A model generated the notes under the pieces. That model saw only the letters and a program-made list of their open reading frames with translations, did not search any database and was not told the origin of the DNA. Positions 10,880 through 21,385 of a stretch of 64,000 nt of DNA are shown here, one piece after another. This DNA is from Symbiodinium kawagutii (taxonomy: Eukaryota; Sar; Dinophyceae; Suessiales; Symbiodiniaceae): positions 283,450-347,449 of the forward strand of contig VSDK01024297.1 of assembly GCA_009767595.1 (NCBI GenBank). Direction: 5' to 3'. Within the stretch, counting starts at the first letter, position 1. The number at the start of each line of letters is the position of its first letter. The translations under genes and the position numbers were made by a program.

Positions 10880-10990
10880 GCTCCAGACGCGAGAGCACAC
10901 GCACGGAAAAATGCTTACAGTGCGAACCTGGGTGGTACACGCCAGTCTCAGGACCGGGGGTTGCTGAACAGCTGGAGAATGCTGCTTATG
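10880..10990 (+). CDS. Cysteine-rich exon (ephrin-receptor/EGF-like repeat)
   Basis: From a GTTGCAG acceptor to a probable GC donor (TATG/GCTAAA). The phase-1 frame gives TEKCLQCEPGWYTPVSGPG, i.e. C-x2-C-x2-GWY, the pattern of ephrin-receptor-like (GCC2_GCC3) and EGF-type repeats in secreted or surface proteins. Two more exons with such cysteine spacing follow. A competing frame (APDARAHARKNAYSA) is open but lacks this pattern. Confidence 0.6.
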
Positions 10991-11174
10991 GCTAAAAAAA
11001 AATTCATAGAGGGGTTTATGAGATGGTTACTTAATGGTTCATGATGGCTCATGATTCATGATGGTTCATGATGGTTATTGATGGTGATTCATGTGAACCA
11101 TGGGAACAATGATTCAGGATTAATGATTGCTCCAACATGATTAGATGATGGTTATTAGTTGCCACGTGTTCCAG

Positions 11175-11228
11175 CGGCTGGAGCTCAATCACCGAATATC
11201 GGAGAACAACCACGGTCTTTTAGGCTCA
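11175..11228 (+). CDS. Short exon, same gene as 10880-10990
   Basis: Begins behind TTCCAG and ends at CTCA/GTAGGT, a strong donor. It starts in the phase left by the previous exon (1) and continues as AGAQSPNIGEQPRSFRL. Assignment rests on phase agreement and donor quality. Confidence 0.45.
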
Positions 11229-11616
11229 GTAGGTTTGCAAGAGATGTGAAACAAGGATTTGTTTACGCAGAATTAAGCGGTGGTCCTATGGCTTTTTGAT
11301 GATGGCATTGTTTGCAAGGGCAATTTGTTTGATAATGACGCTGCTTTTTCTAAAACAAAAGTTCCATCATATGATTATGGTGATCGATTGTTGAACGTTT
11401 CAAATTGCACAGCTACTGGCAGCTGTACCAAAAGAACACAATTGTCATTTTGCATCCGCTGGGAAAAGCAAAAACCCACCAAGATGAAGCTTTGCTCTAC
11501 CGATTTCCCAACACAGATTGAACATTGAGCCCATAATTGGTCCATGATTCATGCTCCACCAAGCCCTCTTGGCTTGTCCCCATCAGTGATGACAGTTTTC
11601 CCAATCTCTTGCAGAG

Positions 11617-11723
11617 TTGGTAGCAACGATGGGTGTCGAATGGCAGAAGACAATGGAGGGTTTGCATCATGCGGGACCAACTACACTGGCAAAGCCTTCA
11701 CAACTATCCTGCGACAAGAAGAT
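11617..11723 (+). CDS. Cysteine-containing exon ending at an introner-like intron
   Basis: Starts behind GCAGAG in the phase left by the exon ending at 11228. The frame gives GSNDGCRMAEDNGGFASCG and TNYTGKAFTTILRQED. It ends at GAT/GTGGGC, where GT belongs to the ATGT flanking a family-A element. An overlapping frame (MEGLHHAGPTTLAKP) is also open, so the frame is not certain. Confidence 0.5.
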
Positions 11724-11725
11724 GT

Positions 11726-11826
11726 GGGCGTTTCTCAAAATAGGAGACCCCCCAAATCATCCATTATTTACCATTTTTAGTAATAAACCATCCATTTTGG
11801 GGGTTCCCAAGTTTGGAGAAAACGCC
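11726..11826. mobile_element. Family-A element forming most of an intron
   Basis: 101 bp from GGGCGTTTCTCAAAATAGGA to CCAAGTTTGGAGAAAACGCC, flanked by ATGT and ACGT (3 of 4). It fills 101 of the 138 nt between the exons ending at 11723 and starting at 11862; the left target copy provides the GT donor. Confidence 0.8.
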
Positions 11827-11861
11827 ACGTGGCTCACACAAAGTGCTTATCATATGGCCAG

Positions 11862-11906
11862 GCAGGTGTCATGATCAGCTCGCACAACGTATTGCGGTTG
11901 CCGATG
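11862..11906 (+). CDS. 15-codon exon after the introner-like intron
   Basis: Exactly 45 nt, phase 0 to phase 0, from a GGCCAG acceptor to an ATG/GTTAGT donor: AGVMISSHNVLRLPM. It joins in frame to the exon ending at 11723. Short, so support is from splice sites and phase. Confidence 0.45.
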
Positions 11907-12129
11907 GTTAGTCCTGGTCACCACGGTAGGAGGATTTTCCGCAACCATGAGCACCGAATGCCAGGTGTTGGTCCTTGGATGATCGTCCCAGTTAGTCGGT
12001 GGTCAGTAACCATGGCCATAAGGCACTTATACGTGTTACAACCCACGTAGGGTAGGTACTCACCCTGGTTGCAGCCCAAGGGGCTTGAATCCACCAACTG
12101 GGAGAAGGCATAGCCTTGCACTGCTCCAG

Positions 12130-12219
12130 GACCTTTTTTGCAATGCCTCGGCTGTCCCCAGAACAGCTACTCTTACAGTTATGGCAGCACAGCAGCTCGG
12201 CCGAGCACTAATTCGTGTG
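12130..12219 (+). CDS. Cysteine-rich repeat exon
   Basis: From CTGCTCCAG to TGTG/GTGAAG. The frame reads FLQCLGCPQNSYSYSYGSTA then ARPSTNSC: C-x2-CP-x-NSYS followed by a distant Cys, the same C-x2-C-x2-GxY style as at 10880 and 29733. Strong match in pattern to ephrin-receptor-like repeats of extracellular proteins. Ends in phase 1. Confidence 0.65.
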
Positions 12220-12239
12220 GTGAAGGATTGTGATATTTA

Positions 12240-12340
12240 TTGTTAGTTATTGGTTATTGGTGTTAATTATTAGTTATCGGTTGTCACTTATTGGTGGTTG
12301 GTTGTTGGTTGGTGGTTATTGGTTGTTAACATCAGCTGAG
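12240..12340. repeat. GGTTATT/TTGGTGGTT low-complexity tract
   Basis: G/T-rich imperfect repeat of TTGGTGGTTATTGG. Similar tracts occur at 40740-40830 and 48180-48245. No gene. Confidence 0.5.
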
Positions 12341-12783
12341 ATTGGTGGACAATTTCCCAAAATCAGCCATGGGTTCACAATCACCAAATACCAGCGGTCA
12401 AAATCGCATGCAGGACCAAATTTGTAGAACTGTTGGGATGTTCACCAACCTTTTTTTGGTTGGTCAATACCTAGCATCCCATAGCCATATATCTACCACG
12501 TCAGTTAACCTCCTTGACGGTGACTGGGGGCATCCTAGGCTTTTAGATAGGCCAAGTGGTCAGCATCCCACCCGCAATGTGCGACTCTACAACCAGCATT
12601 TACTGTAACTTGGAAGCAGCTAAGTATTTACTCTATATTGATGGTTTCCATCAACTGATCATTGAAAAGGAATCATCAATATACATATATACAGTATATA
12701 TATACCTTCAACTCCAAAGACCCTTGGATCCGGAGGTCTTTCAAAATAACCTGGTTATTGATATGGAAACCTGTCTTTTTACC

Positions 12784-12830
12784 AAAGACCCGTGTTTTTA
12801 GAAAGTACCGTGTTTTTAGCAGGGGGCACC
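12784..12830 (+). repeat. Direct repeat, left copy
   Basis: AAAGACCCGTGTTTTTAGAA followed by AGTACCGTGTTTTTAGC. A similar run in the same orientation lies at 29395-29441, on the other side of genes A-C. About 38 of 48 positions agree by eye. Confidence 0.5.
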
Positions 12831-13097
12831 ATGCCGATAGGGGGCAACACTATTTATCAACTAGATAGAATCTCATCATTAAGATACATAGTCCATAAAG
12901 TACTCACTGGATACTTTATAACCACATGTAGCCATTGTACCCACTATTTATCTCGACCTGTCAGGTCCCTCAGCCAGGGTCCAAAGGCCATCAGGCCCAA
13001 GGGGAGCGAGCAGCGCTGATTTTTTTAGCGCTGCCGAGTTGGATTGCCAGCTCCAGCCGCTGCAGCTGCTCCAGCAGCAATGCCGGGAACCTCAAAG

Positions 13098-13266
13098 ACG
13101 GGAGCCGCTGGCAATGGGTAGCCGGCTTGGTGGGGGCAAAAGGGAATGGCTCAAAGATCACAACAATAATTGAGCCATCCCGCAAAACAAACCATGGACC
13201 ATTAGAATGGCTATTCTCGGGTATACAAGATGTATTCATAAGGGGGCTTCGCTTCAAGTCAAACAA
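13098..13266 (+). CDS. Exon, unrecognised, probably of the cysteine-rich gene
   Basis: From CTCAAAG to AACAA/GTAACT. It enters in phase 1, matching the exon ending at 12219, and gives SRWQWVAGLVGAKGNGSKIT then PLEWLFSGIQDVFIRGLRF. No cysteines. The opposite strand is also open here (12991-13266) with a fairly protein-like product, so strand is not beyond doubt. Confidence 0.45.
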
Positions 13267-13350
13267 GTAACTCAGTTTTGGTCAGCCACCTCTTGGCCAC
13301 TCAGAAATTTTTGGCTCAGTTTGTGTTGAGTGATCTTTCCGTTGGCTCCA

Positions 13351-16300
13351 ATGGCTATGGCTATGGAAGATGGCGCCGTCAAAGCCGACATCACTAATGT
13401 TTGCAAAGAGTGGGAAGATGTCAAGGTAATCCGGCAGCACGTGATCAAGCACAAGGTGCTTTTCAGAGCTGCTGGTGGCCCAACTGAATCCCCTTCTGTC
13501 AACATGAAGACTGCGGCGTTGAACAAAGCTGTCCTCTTGCCACTTGCAAGCCGGTTAGCTGACGACAATGGCCAATGTCTCATGGTCACCATTCCAGATT
13601 TGCAACGGGAGACACTAGGCAAATTACTTGTGGTCATTTGATTTCTTTTGAACGGTCTTAGTCAATGGATATTGTTACTTGGTTTTCTGTACTCTGGCTG
13701 TATGGCTTTGAGGTTTGGTTTTCAGGGTTGGTTTTCCAAGATTTTCTTTGGGCCTTGTCAATCACTTAGGATTGTGAACTTATTTGAATCGCTGTCTGTC
13801 CCAGTGGACAAGAACAGACTTTCTTTGGACGCCTGGGTGGCCAAAAAGTTCATGGTCTTTCTGAAGCGGAAACTTCATCGTGGCCAGCTGCCGCGATCAG
13901 AAGATATGCTTGCATTGATGGCTGCGGTGTTTCCTCATCGATTTGGTGAACATGAGCAGGCACAATTTTCCTTTAAAAACATTTGACTTCTAACAAGTCT
14001 GTTAACTATCGAATATTAATTTAGGAACATTCAATCCTATTCAATCTAAAGAGACTTTTTTGGTTTGACTATTCATTTGAAACAACTTTGGTAACCCAAT
14101 CCCGGTACAGTTCAGCTTTCCTGTTGAACAGGAAGCCGATGCTGATGCTATCATGGACTCAGAGGAAGAGGAGGATCCCTCCCTTTCTGATGCAGGTGCC
14201 ATTTCTGATGCAGGCATTGATGCTGATGCTGTTCCTCAACATGAGCCTTGTGGAACTGATGAAGGCGATGCAGTTCCTACGGACACCCAAGATGTTCTCA
14301 TGGATCTTTTGGATGATTCCCAAGTTGTTCCTTGCGATGATTGTGATCCTATGGAGGGTGGGTGTGAGGATGGAGGTTTAGAGTTCACCGCAGCAGACAA
14401 GGCTTTGCCTTATGTGCCTGAAGAGAATGTAGCCATGGAGAAAGTGCCCAACCGTTCTCCGCCTGCTGGATCATCCAGTTCAGCATCCTCTGCTAGACCC
14501 AAATTTCATATCTTTGATGGCGTCCCTTCACCAGTTGGATCCGGTCCCATGAATGACTATGAGCACTGGGATTACAAGAATGGATGCCCACCACAAAGTA
14601 TGGAGAAAGAGTTGATCGAGTTGAAGGCCAAGTTGTCATCCCTTCGCAAACAGAAATCCTCCTTGACACTAGGTTTCCAAGTTTCAATCCGTTTGATTTT
14701 TGTCTTTTGGGGGGTTCAGGTTTTGTTCGCAATGAAGTATGCATATATGTGTTGTGTGTTTTCGCTGTGTGTGTTTTGTTGCTGTTGCTTTGTCAAAACA
14801 TTTGGTGGTTGCTGATGTTGATGTTGGTTGCTATTGGTTTTGGAAGGTTTCAATGTTGATGATGCCAGTTTTGTTCTTGGTGTTGTTGTTGGTTTGATGC
14901 ACTTGTCGCTCCGTTGCGAGTCTTGTTGCTGATGTTGGGTTGCCTCAAACCTCAGGGGTGCCCCTTCCAGTCTTGACCATCTTAGGATGGCAAACCAGCC
15001 TCCGCAGCCCAAGACCACCAAGCCCAAGGGCGTTGAGTTGATCGAGATTCCCGACACCCTTCCATTTGGAACCGATGATGTTGAGACATTCCCCATGAAC
15101 ATCGAGCCTTTTGTGGAGAAGTTCATGGCTGAGGAGACTTCTCTTGTTGACATTCCCATTGCCGATGATGACAAAAAACCCGTAACATTGAAACACACAC
15201 ACAGTACTTTTTTGTGGTTCCCAGTGTTTCTTTTAGAATATTTGGGGCTACATGAAAACGATTATTTTTGACATAGAGGCATTTCAGACTTACACTGGAA
15301 GTAAGTATTGTCCTTGTCAATCCGCATTGTTCTAAGGTACTGCTACGCCGACAGCAGCTTGCCATGAAGCACTCTGGTGGTGAGGTGGCTGAAGAGGAAT
15401 GTGAAGGAGAGGAAGGTGAGAAACCCAAGAGGAAAGGAAAGGGAAAGGGAAAGGGAAAAGGGCGTGGCCGAGGTCAGCCTAAGGCTAAGGCGAAGGCGAA
15501 GGGAAAGGCAAAGGCTAAGGCGAAGGCGAAGGCGAAGGGGAAAGGAAAAGGTGATGCTGATGAGGAAGTACCGCCCGAGGCTGATGAGGTTCCAGAAAAG
15601 GCAGCAAGTTCCAAGAAGCGTGCCCGAAAGGCATCTGTTGTTCCCCAAGAATCCCAAGAACATGATGCTTCCCATCCTTCTACGGATGATTCCAAAGTTG
15701 AAGATGAAGCTGGGGCGGCCGATGATAGCACAGCTAAAAAGCCTAGGCGTGGGAGGGGGAAGGTTAGCGAAAAGCCTGAGACCCAGAGCAACAACACCGA
15801 CAATGGAGAGGTGGCTGCTCCTTTGAAGAGTTTTGCTCGCCGACCTCGGCCTGGTACTGCCTTTTCTGCTGCTAAGTGGGATGCAATCAGGGAGGCTTTC
15901 AACCAGAACATCCGTGAGTTCGCTGCCAACAAAGCTTCTTCCCATGAGGACAATGGCAGTAAAAATGTTTTGAATTTTGGTTTTGGTTTGGAGAAATTTT
16001 GTTTTTCCGTTCATAGCTAGAACATGCAGTCAATATCATTGCACCCTTGATTGTCGTTTCCTCGCTGCACTTTGCACACAATACATTTCCCAACCCATGA
16101 GATGCCATCAGCGCATTTATCTCCTAGACTCCTGGTGGAATCATATCTTTTGATTATTTTTGGAGTTTTGATCTTTCTTATCCATTTCCATTTCTCTGCT
16201 TCTGTTCAAGGCATTGGTCATACAAACAAAGACAGTATATACTGACTTATAATGGCTTATCCGTATCATAACTGATATGCATCATATGGAGCGTTGGGAA

Positions 16301-19300
16301 TATGTCGCATATATTATTATGGTCCATGGTTTGTTTCCTGGGGGCAATCTCACTTGTGGCCCTGCCAGTACACTTTCTGGGCCCATTGCGTTGCTTCTTG
16401 GAAAGGCAAGTCCATTGACATCCCTGGATTTCAACATGAGGCGTATGTAGCTGCCGTGGAATACATTTCCAAGTATTTCCCATCTGAGGTGTCAACTCCT
16501 TAGGGATGACACTCAAACACAAGCTGATCTTTTGGGGTCAATAGACAGTACCAACTCTTTCCAACGCATGGCTGCTGTTCGTTGAAGACCTGCTTCTGAC
16601 AAACAACTTTAGCTGGGATACTTCATTTAATTATATGGATCGATGACATCATACGGACCATGAGAACATAAAAACTCTTGACATCTAAGTTGGGTAAGAA
16701 AACATGTCAGCCCCTGCGTTGGAGTAGTTGGCCTTTGGGGTCCTGGGTCATTTGAAGCAATGATCTCAAACATGTTCCAACCATCAGTGCAGCTGATGCC
16801 GTGCGCTACTTAAAGGGCCCCCAGAAATGCGATATAAATTAATCTAATGGTTTTGGGTTTACATATTACCATACTTTCCCTTGTCACGAACACTTGTCTT
16901 CTGTATGCTCATGCCGTATGCTGTCGTTGATGTGTTGAACTTGGGGGCCCTTGCGTCAGTGCGAGCGTCTGCTCCCAGAATCTCCGGAAACAAAAAGAAC
17001 CGACCGGCTGAACTGATTTCTCCCTTTTGGGCCCAGGGTGGACCAAACTCAATACCTGCTTGATTCTCCCATTGGATCCATGTGTTCTTTATAACACATA
17101 TTAGGTGGTTCAGGGACAATACCACACAATGCCTAATGCCGACCCTTTGCTACATCAAAGCATCTTCTTGATTGAATGACCTACACCGCCCAGAGCGATC
17201 AAATACTGCACCCCCAAACGCTGCTTGACATCAGATTCCTGCCCAGGTCTCATGGCAGCGGATGGATGCGCCGTCTTCTGCCTCACCAGATCGCAGACCG
17301 CACTACCGACGTGTTTCAATCCAGGGCGTGGGAGTGATCAAGGTTTGAGCAGTCAGATTAATATTGCTCAACAAAACAAACCATTCGCGATGTCAACTCC
17401 TTTGAAAAATATCGAACCGGTGATTTCTCAAGAAGAGAAGGCATCATGATCAGTCTGGACAACAAGAGCTGGGTGGTCCAAAGGAAGTAGTAGTTGGCTT
17501 CCTTAGTTGGTGTGGGGCGGGCTGCTAGTTTGCAATGGCTGTTCCGAACGGTGACTTTAGCAAGCTGGACATCGTGCTCAAGCGCCTGCACGCAAATGGT
17601 GCACCCAAGGTGGGGTGTCGGTCAGTCCAGTAGTTTCTTATTGCTATATAGTCTACCCTTTCCCTCCGAGTAGGCCTCTGCAATGATAAACTGAAGACGA
17701 TCGGCAATCATCCAATCCTGCGTTCCGCAAAATCGCATCGGCTTCATTTATCATGTGAAATTTCAGGGGCGCATGTGCACACACACACAGATCCATTAAC
17801 TCGATAGTAACAAAATATATACATGCAAACAAATGCATATATGAGTTGTGGTTTCAATGATGGTAGTTAAATCATGTTAAATCATCAAGCCTCAACTATA
17901 GAATCGAGTAATGTTTGAAACCTTTAGTGTCAAGATCTCAAGTATAGTATTCCAAGCCCATTCCTCTTGGCATCCCTGAGATCCTCATGGCCTTGGTGGT
18001 TCTCCTAGCGCTATCGGACAACGTCTTGATCTTCTCTGAGGCGTGATCACTCATGGGGGTGCAACACATCACAACATATGGTGAGTGGAGAACAACATAT
18101 GGTGAGTGTCTTCCGAAAAGGCCTTTGCTATATTAGCATACATGGCTTTACTTCCGATGTTGGATAAAGTCAATTTAAATGTTATGGTTTTACTTCCCCT
18201 CGATGTTTCACAACATGCATTCCACCAGTTGGAACAAACCAAAAAACAACAAACAAAGATTGACCCAAAAGAACTGCGTCAACCATTTGACTTTCCTTTG
18301 CTGCCTTGCGGTTCCTGCAGGCTTACTCCTTCACCGAGATCTTTTGTGGGACCGCTTGGGTGAGCCGTGTGATGCGAGCGGATGGTCGCAACACAGCCCA
18401 GATGGATATCCTCTTGACTAAACCCGGTATGGAAGAGTCAGCCCAGAATCCCATGAACATCATGACTGACTGTGGGTTTCTGTTGCTCGGATGAGTAGTG
18501 TTACCTGTTGAAACCGTTCATTTGGTCTTCCCATCACTTGTTCCAAAAAGTGCTGAACACCTATCTAAGGCTAGCGCTTGCCAGCATACTGAATTCGAAG
18601 ATGGATGATGGCCTATGCTTGCTAGCGATGGTGTGCACATCATTTGTGAGCATCAACCGTGGTACCAACAAGCGGCGACCAGAACGGCCGCTAGGGGACG
18701 AGGACATACCTTCAGTATCCGTAGGAAATTGCCTTGGAGCTCGGCGCCTAGCCTGAAACCAGACTCAATCATTCCTAGGACAAGTTCCGATTTTAATCCA
18801 GTTGTTGGGATTGAAAATATTATCAACCATTAAATATACCCATGGAAATATATGAGGGGATATATGGATGGCTGCAGCAGAAAAATTATTGAGGTTTGGT
18901 GCAAGCGCACGACCTTTTAGCAGATTTCATTGTTTTTGTTGGAGCACGGTTTCCTGCGTTTACCTCATAACAACGACTTGGTTGATGTTTTATTGAGTCT
19001 TTTTGGTGTTCAACATACTCAAGATTGATACTTGGGTGAGACTAATTCCATCGAAAAGGGATGACCAGGGTATACCAGGACATCATATGATGCAGGTAGC
19101 TAGTGCAACTGTTTTGACATTAAATAGTTTATTGGAACATGATATGACTTGATTGATTGGCAAATCTACAGATGGCACCCTCGGTTGACCATGGGAGCAT
19201 GCACTGTTTGCAACAGTTGTCAAGTCAGGGCATATGGTTCAACTACTTGGCGATTCCAACGGTTTTGAGATAAACTTATGAGACTTCCAATCCTTTAGAA

Positions 19301-20624
19301 ATTACAGTAAAACATGATAACATAGTGTAGAATATTTAGGGACATCACGATATTAGAGCTAGAGGGTTGTTAAAGCCTCATTGGGTTCCAGGGTTTGGTC
19401 AATGCTATCTACGGCTTAAAAGCTTATTAGCTCCATTGATGGTGTATTCCCATACTCCATGTGCATGGTTCATCCTACCCATTTCCACCATAGGAATGCA
19501 ACCGCCTCGCAAACCCGTGGTGGGCCTTGAGGTGCGTTTTGCTGATCTACGCCTGCACGGCGATGGGATTGGCGTGGGCTTTGGAGCAGCCCAGTTCTTC
19601 AACTTGGGCATGGCTGCCCCGGGTACGAGAGCTCTTTAAGAACTTGAAGGAGGTTCTGGTGCCCCAACAAATGTTGCAACCAATTGCTAATGTACAGTAA
19701 TGTGTTAAAGTAACATGGGTCATACACATGTTTTTCTCCATTGGTGCATACCCATCAGGAAATAAGATATCACATCACATTGTGTGGTTGTTTCCCATCC
19801 TCACTTTGAGTGCTTTTTGTTGGTTCAATTTATCGATATCAAGGATCCTTAATGTTGATCCACAACTTTAGGGTTCCTTCATGTTGATCCACGATAACAA
19901 GGTTGCTCATCAACATTAAGGATCCTTCGATCAAAGAAACGGGGCTTCATCAACATTGAGGAGCTTGGATATTAAGCAATGGAATCCGTACGGTATGCCA
20001 AAATGAAACAAACAATTGTGTTCTTCCATGACACATGAAGCGCACATACATGTCCCACAGGTGTGGTCCTGTGGATGGTGGATGGCCCACTATTTCAGCA
20101 AGTACCCCAAACGGCATATTGCCTGGTCTAACAGTCGGGAAATCCGTCTCCTTGACCTTGGCGTGCTATGCAGGGAATACCAACAAAGGCTTGCTGCTGC
20201 TACAGGGGTCAAATCGGCGAAGACCTATTTGAAGGGTGGCGTCAAGAAGTTTGTTGGAACCAAGCAGCTAAAGCAATCCGAGCCAGGGACTTGGTTGTCT
20301 CCCTTTTTCATTTGTCAACGTATCTCACACCCTGTCTAATCAAACCCTTCTTGCCCATCATCCATCATTACCAAACCGCTCAGGAACTACCCGCCGGCCT
20401 TTGGCAAGCGAATTTCCAAGATCTTCCATCGTCTCTGCAGCACCAGGGTCCTGCGTGAAGCTGATGCTGAGGTGAATGCCATGACCGCCCAACAATTGTT
20501 TTTTGTTCTAGAGTGGGGCGACCTTTGGGAGGATGCCAACATGGTGTCCGTTTTGACTTGGTTGAGGGGGAACAAACACCTCAACCTAGGAACCTGGAGG
20601 GAGATGTTCCCCACCACCATTTAA
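13351..20624 (+). CDS. Gene A: multi-exon protein of a dinoflagellate-expanded family with C5-methyltransferase-like motifs
   Basis: About 13 exons: 13351-13629, 13770-13959, 14111-14672, 14986-15180, 15337-15958, 16369-16488, 17247-17342, 17529-17609, 18321-18490, 18570-18720, 19494-19652, 20061-20281, 20384-20624 (TAA), roughly 1030 aa. It opens with a helical domain, then an acidic stretch (DSEEEEDPSLSDAG), then a histone-H1-like Lys/Ala tract (KAKAKGKAKAKAK). From 18321 comes FTEIFCGTAWVSRVMR, CTSFVSINRGTNKR and WALEQP, which resemble motif I, motif IV (PCxxFS) and ENV-type positions of Rossmann methyltransferases; PC is CT here. From memory this order matches a large Symbiodinium family of unknown function. 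Most joins agree in phase, including a GC-AG intron at 20282-20383; the joins around 13630, 14673, 15959 and 18490 do not resolve. No broken frame seen after that. Confidence 0.7.
16861..17060. other. Intron of gene A with open frames on both strands
   Basis: ORFs at 16881-17063 (+) and 16859-17125 (-) are read here, but neither has splice sites in phase with the flanking gene A exons. Left as intron. Confidence 0.35.
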
Positions 20625-21030
20625 TTAGGTGTGATGTTCCTCGGCTCCGCCTGATCCATCCCCTTGAGTTTGGATTTCCAACACAAGAAAGGCTCAGGAT
20701 GGTCCTTGGATACTTTCGCCTTTGGAATGTTTAGAGGTGTGTTGTTTGAATGCATTAGCATACAATTAAGATTCAACCACTTTGCGTTGACCTGTGTTGC
20801 TGGAAAAGAAGGGGTTGCTTGCATGCCCAAGTCATTTTTTGAGCAAACAATTGTAAACTTCAATGATTTTGATGAAATTACCCAAGAATTCTATGAATGT
20901 TTGTTTGGTTGGATTGTGTTGGATGATTTATGGTTGATTTCCTTATTTTACTTTACATTTGGAAGATTTTGGAAGATTTTTGAAGCAATTTGGAGGTTGA
21001 TTACTTAGTTTTATCATCAGATCCCCCGTA

Positions 21031-21180
21031 CTTCAAAACCCGTACAAAATACATACAAAATACGTGTTTTGTGCGTGTTTTGTACGTACAAAAATCCGTA
21101 CCCGTATAAGTACCGTGGATTTCCGTATAAGTACCGTGTTTTCCCGTACAAAAACCCGTACAAAATACGTACTTTTAGGG
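21031..21180. repeat. Dense GTAC-rich imperfect palindromes between genes A and B
   Basis: About 150 bp of CCGTACAAAATACGTAC-like words in both orientations (ACGTGTTTTGTGCGTGTTTT, TACGTACAAAAATCCGTAC, CGTATAAGTACCGTG twice). It lies 400 bp past the gene A stop and 200 bp before the gene B start. Could be a repeat relic or an untranslated/terminator-like structure. Confidence 0.7.
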
Positions 21181-21385
21181 GTTCAGAGCAATGGTGATTA
21201 TTTGGTGATTTTCTTCAAATCCAACCCCAAAAATAATGTCTTTCCATGAAATTCCAACAATTTCTAGCCTTTTGGGGGACGTCTTCGACCCTTTGTCCTG
21301 AAACTGGTGAACATCAGCATCTTTGGCGTGGAGATCGTGGCCCAGCAAGGCAAGTACCTCTTGTCAGGGGGTTCTTGTAGTTGGG

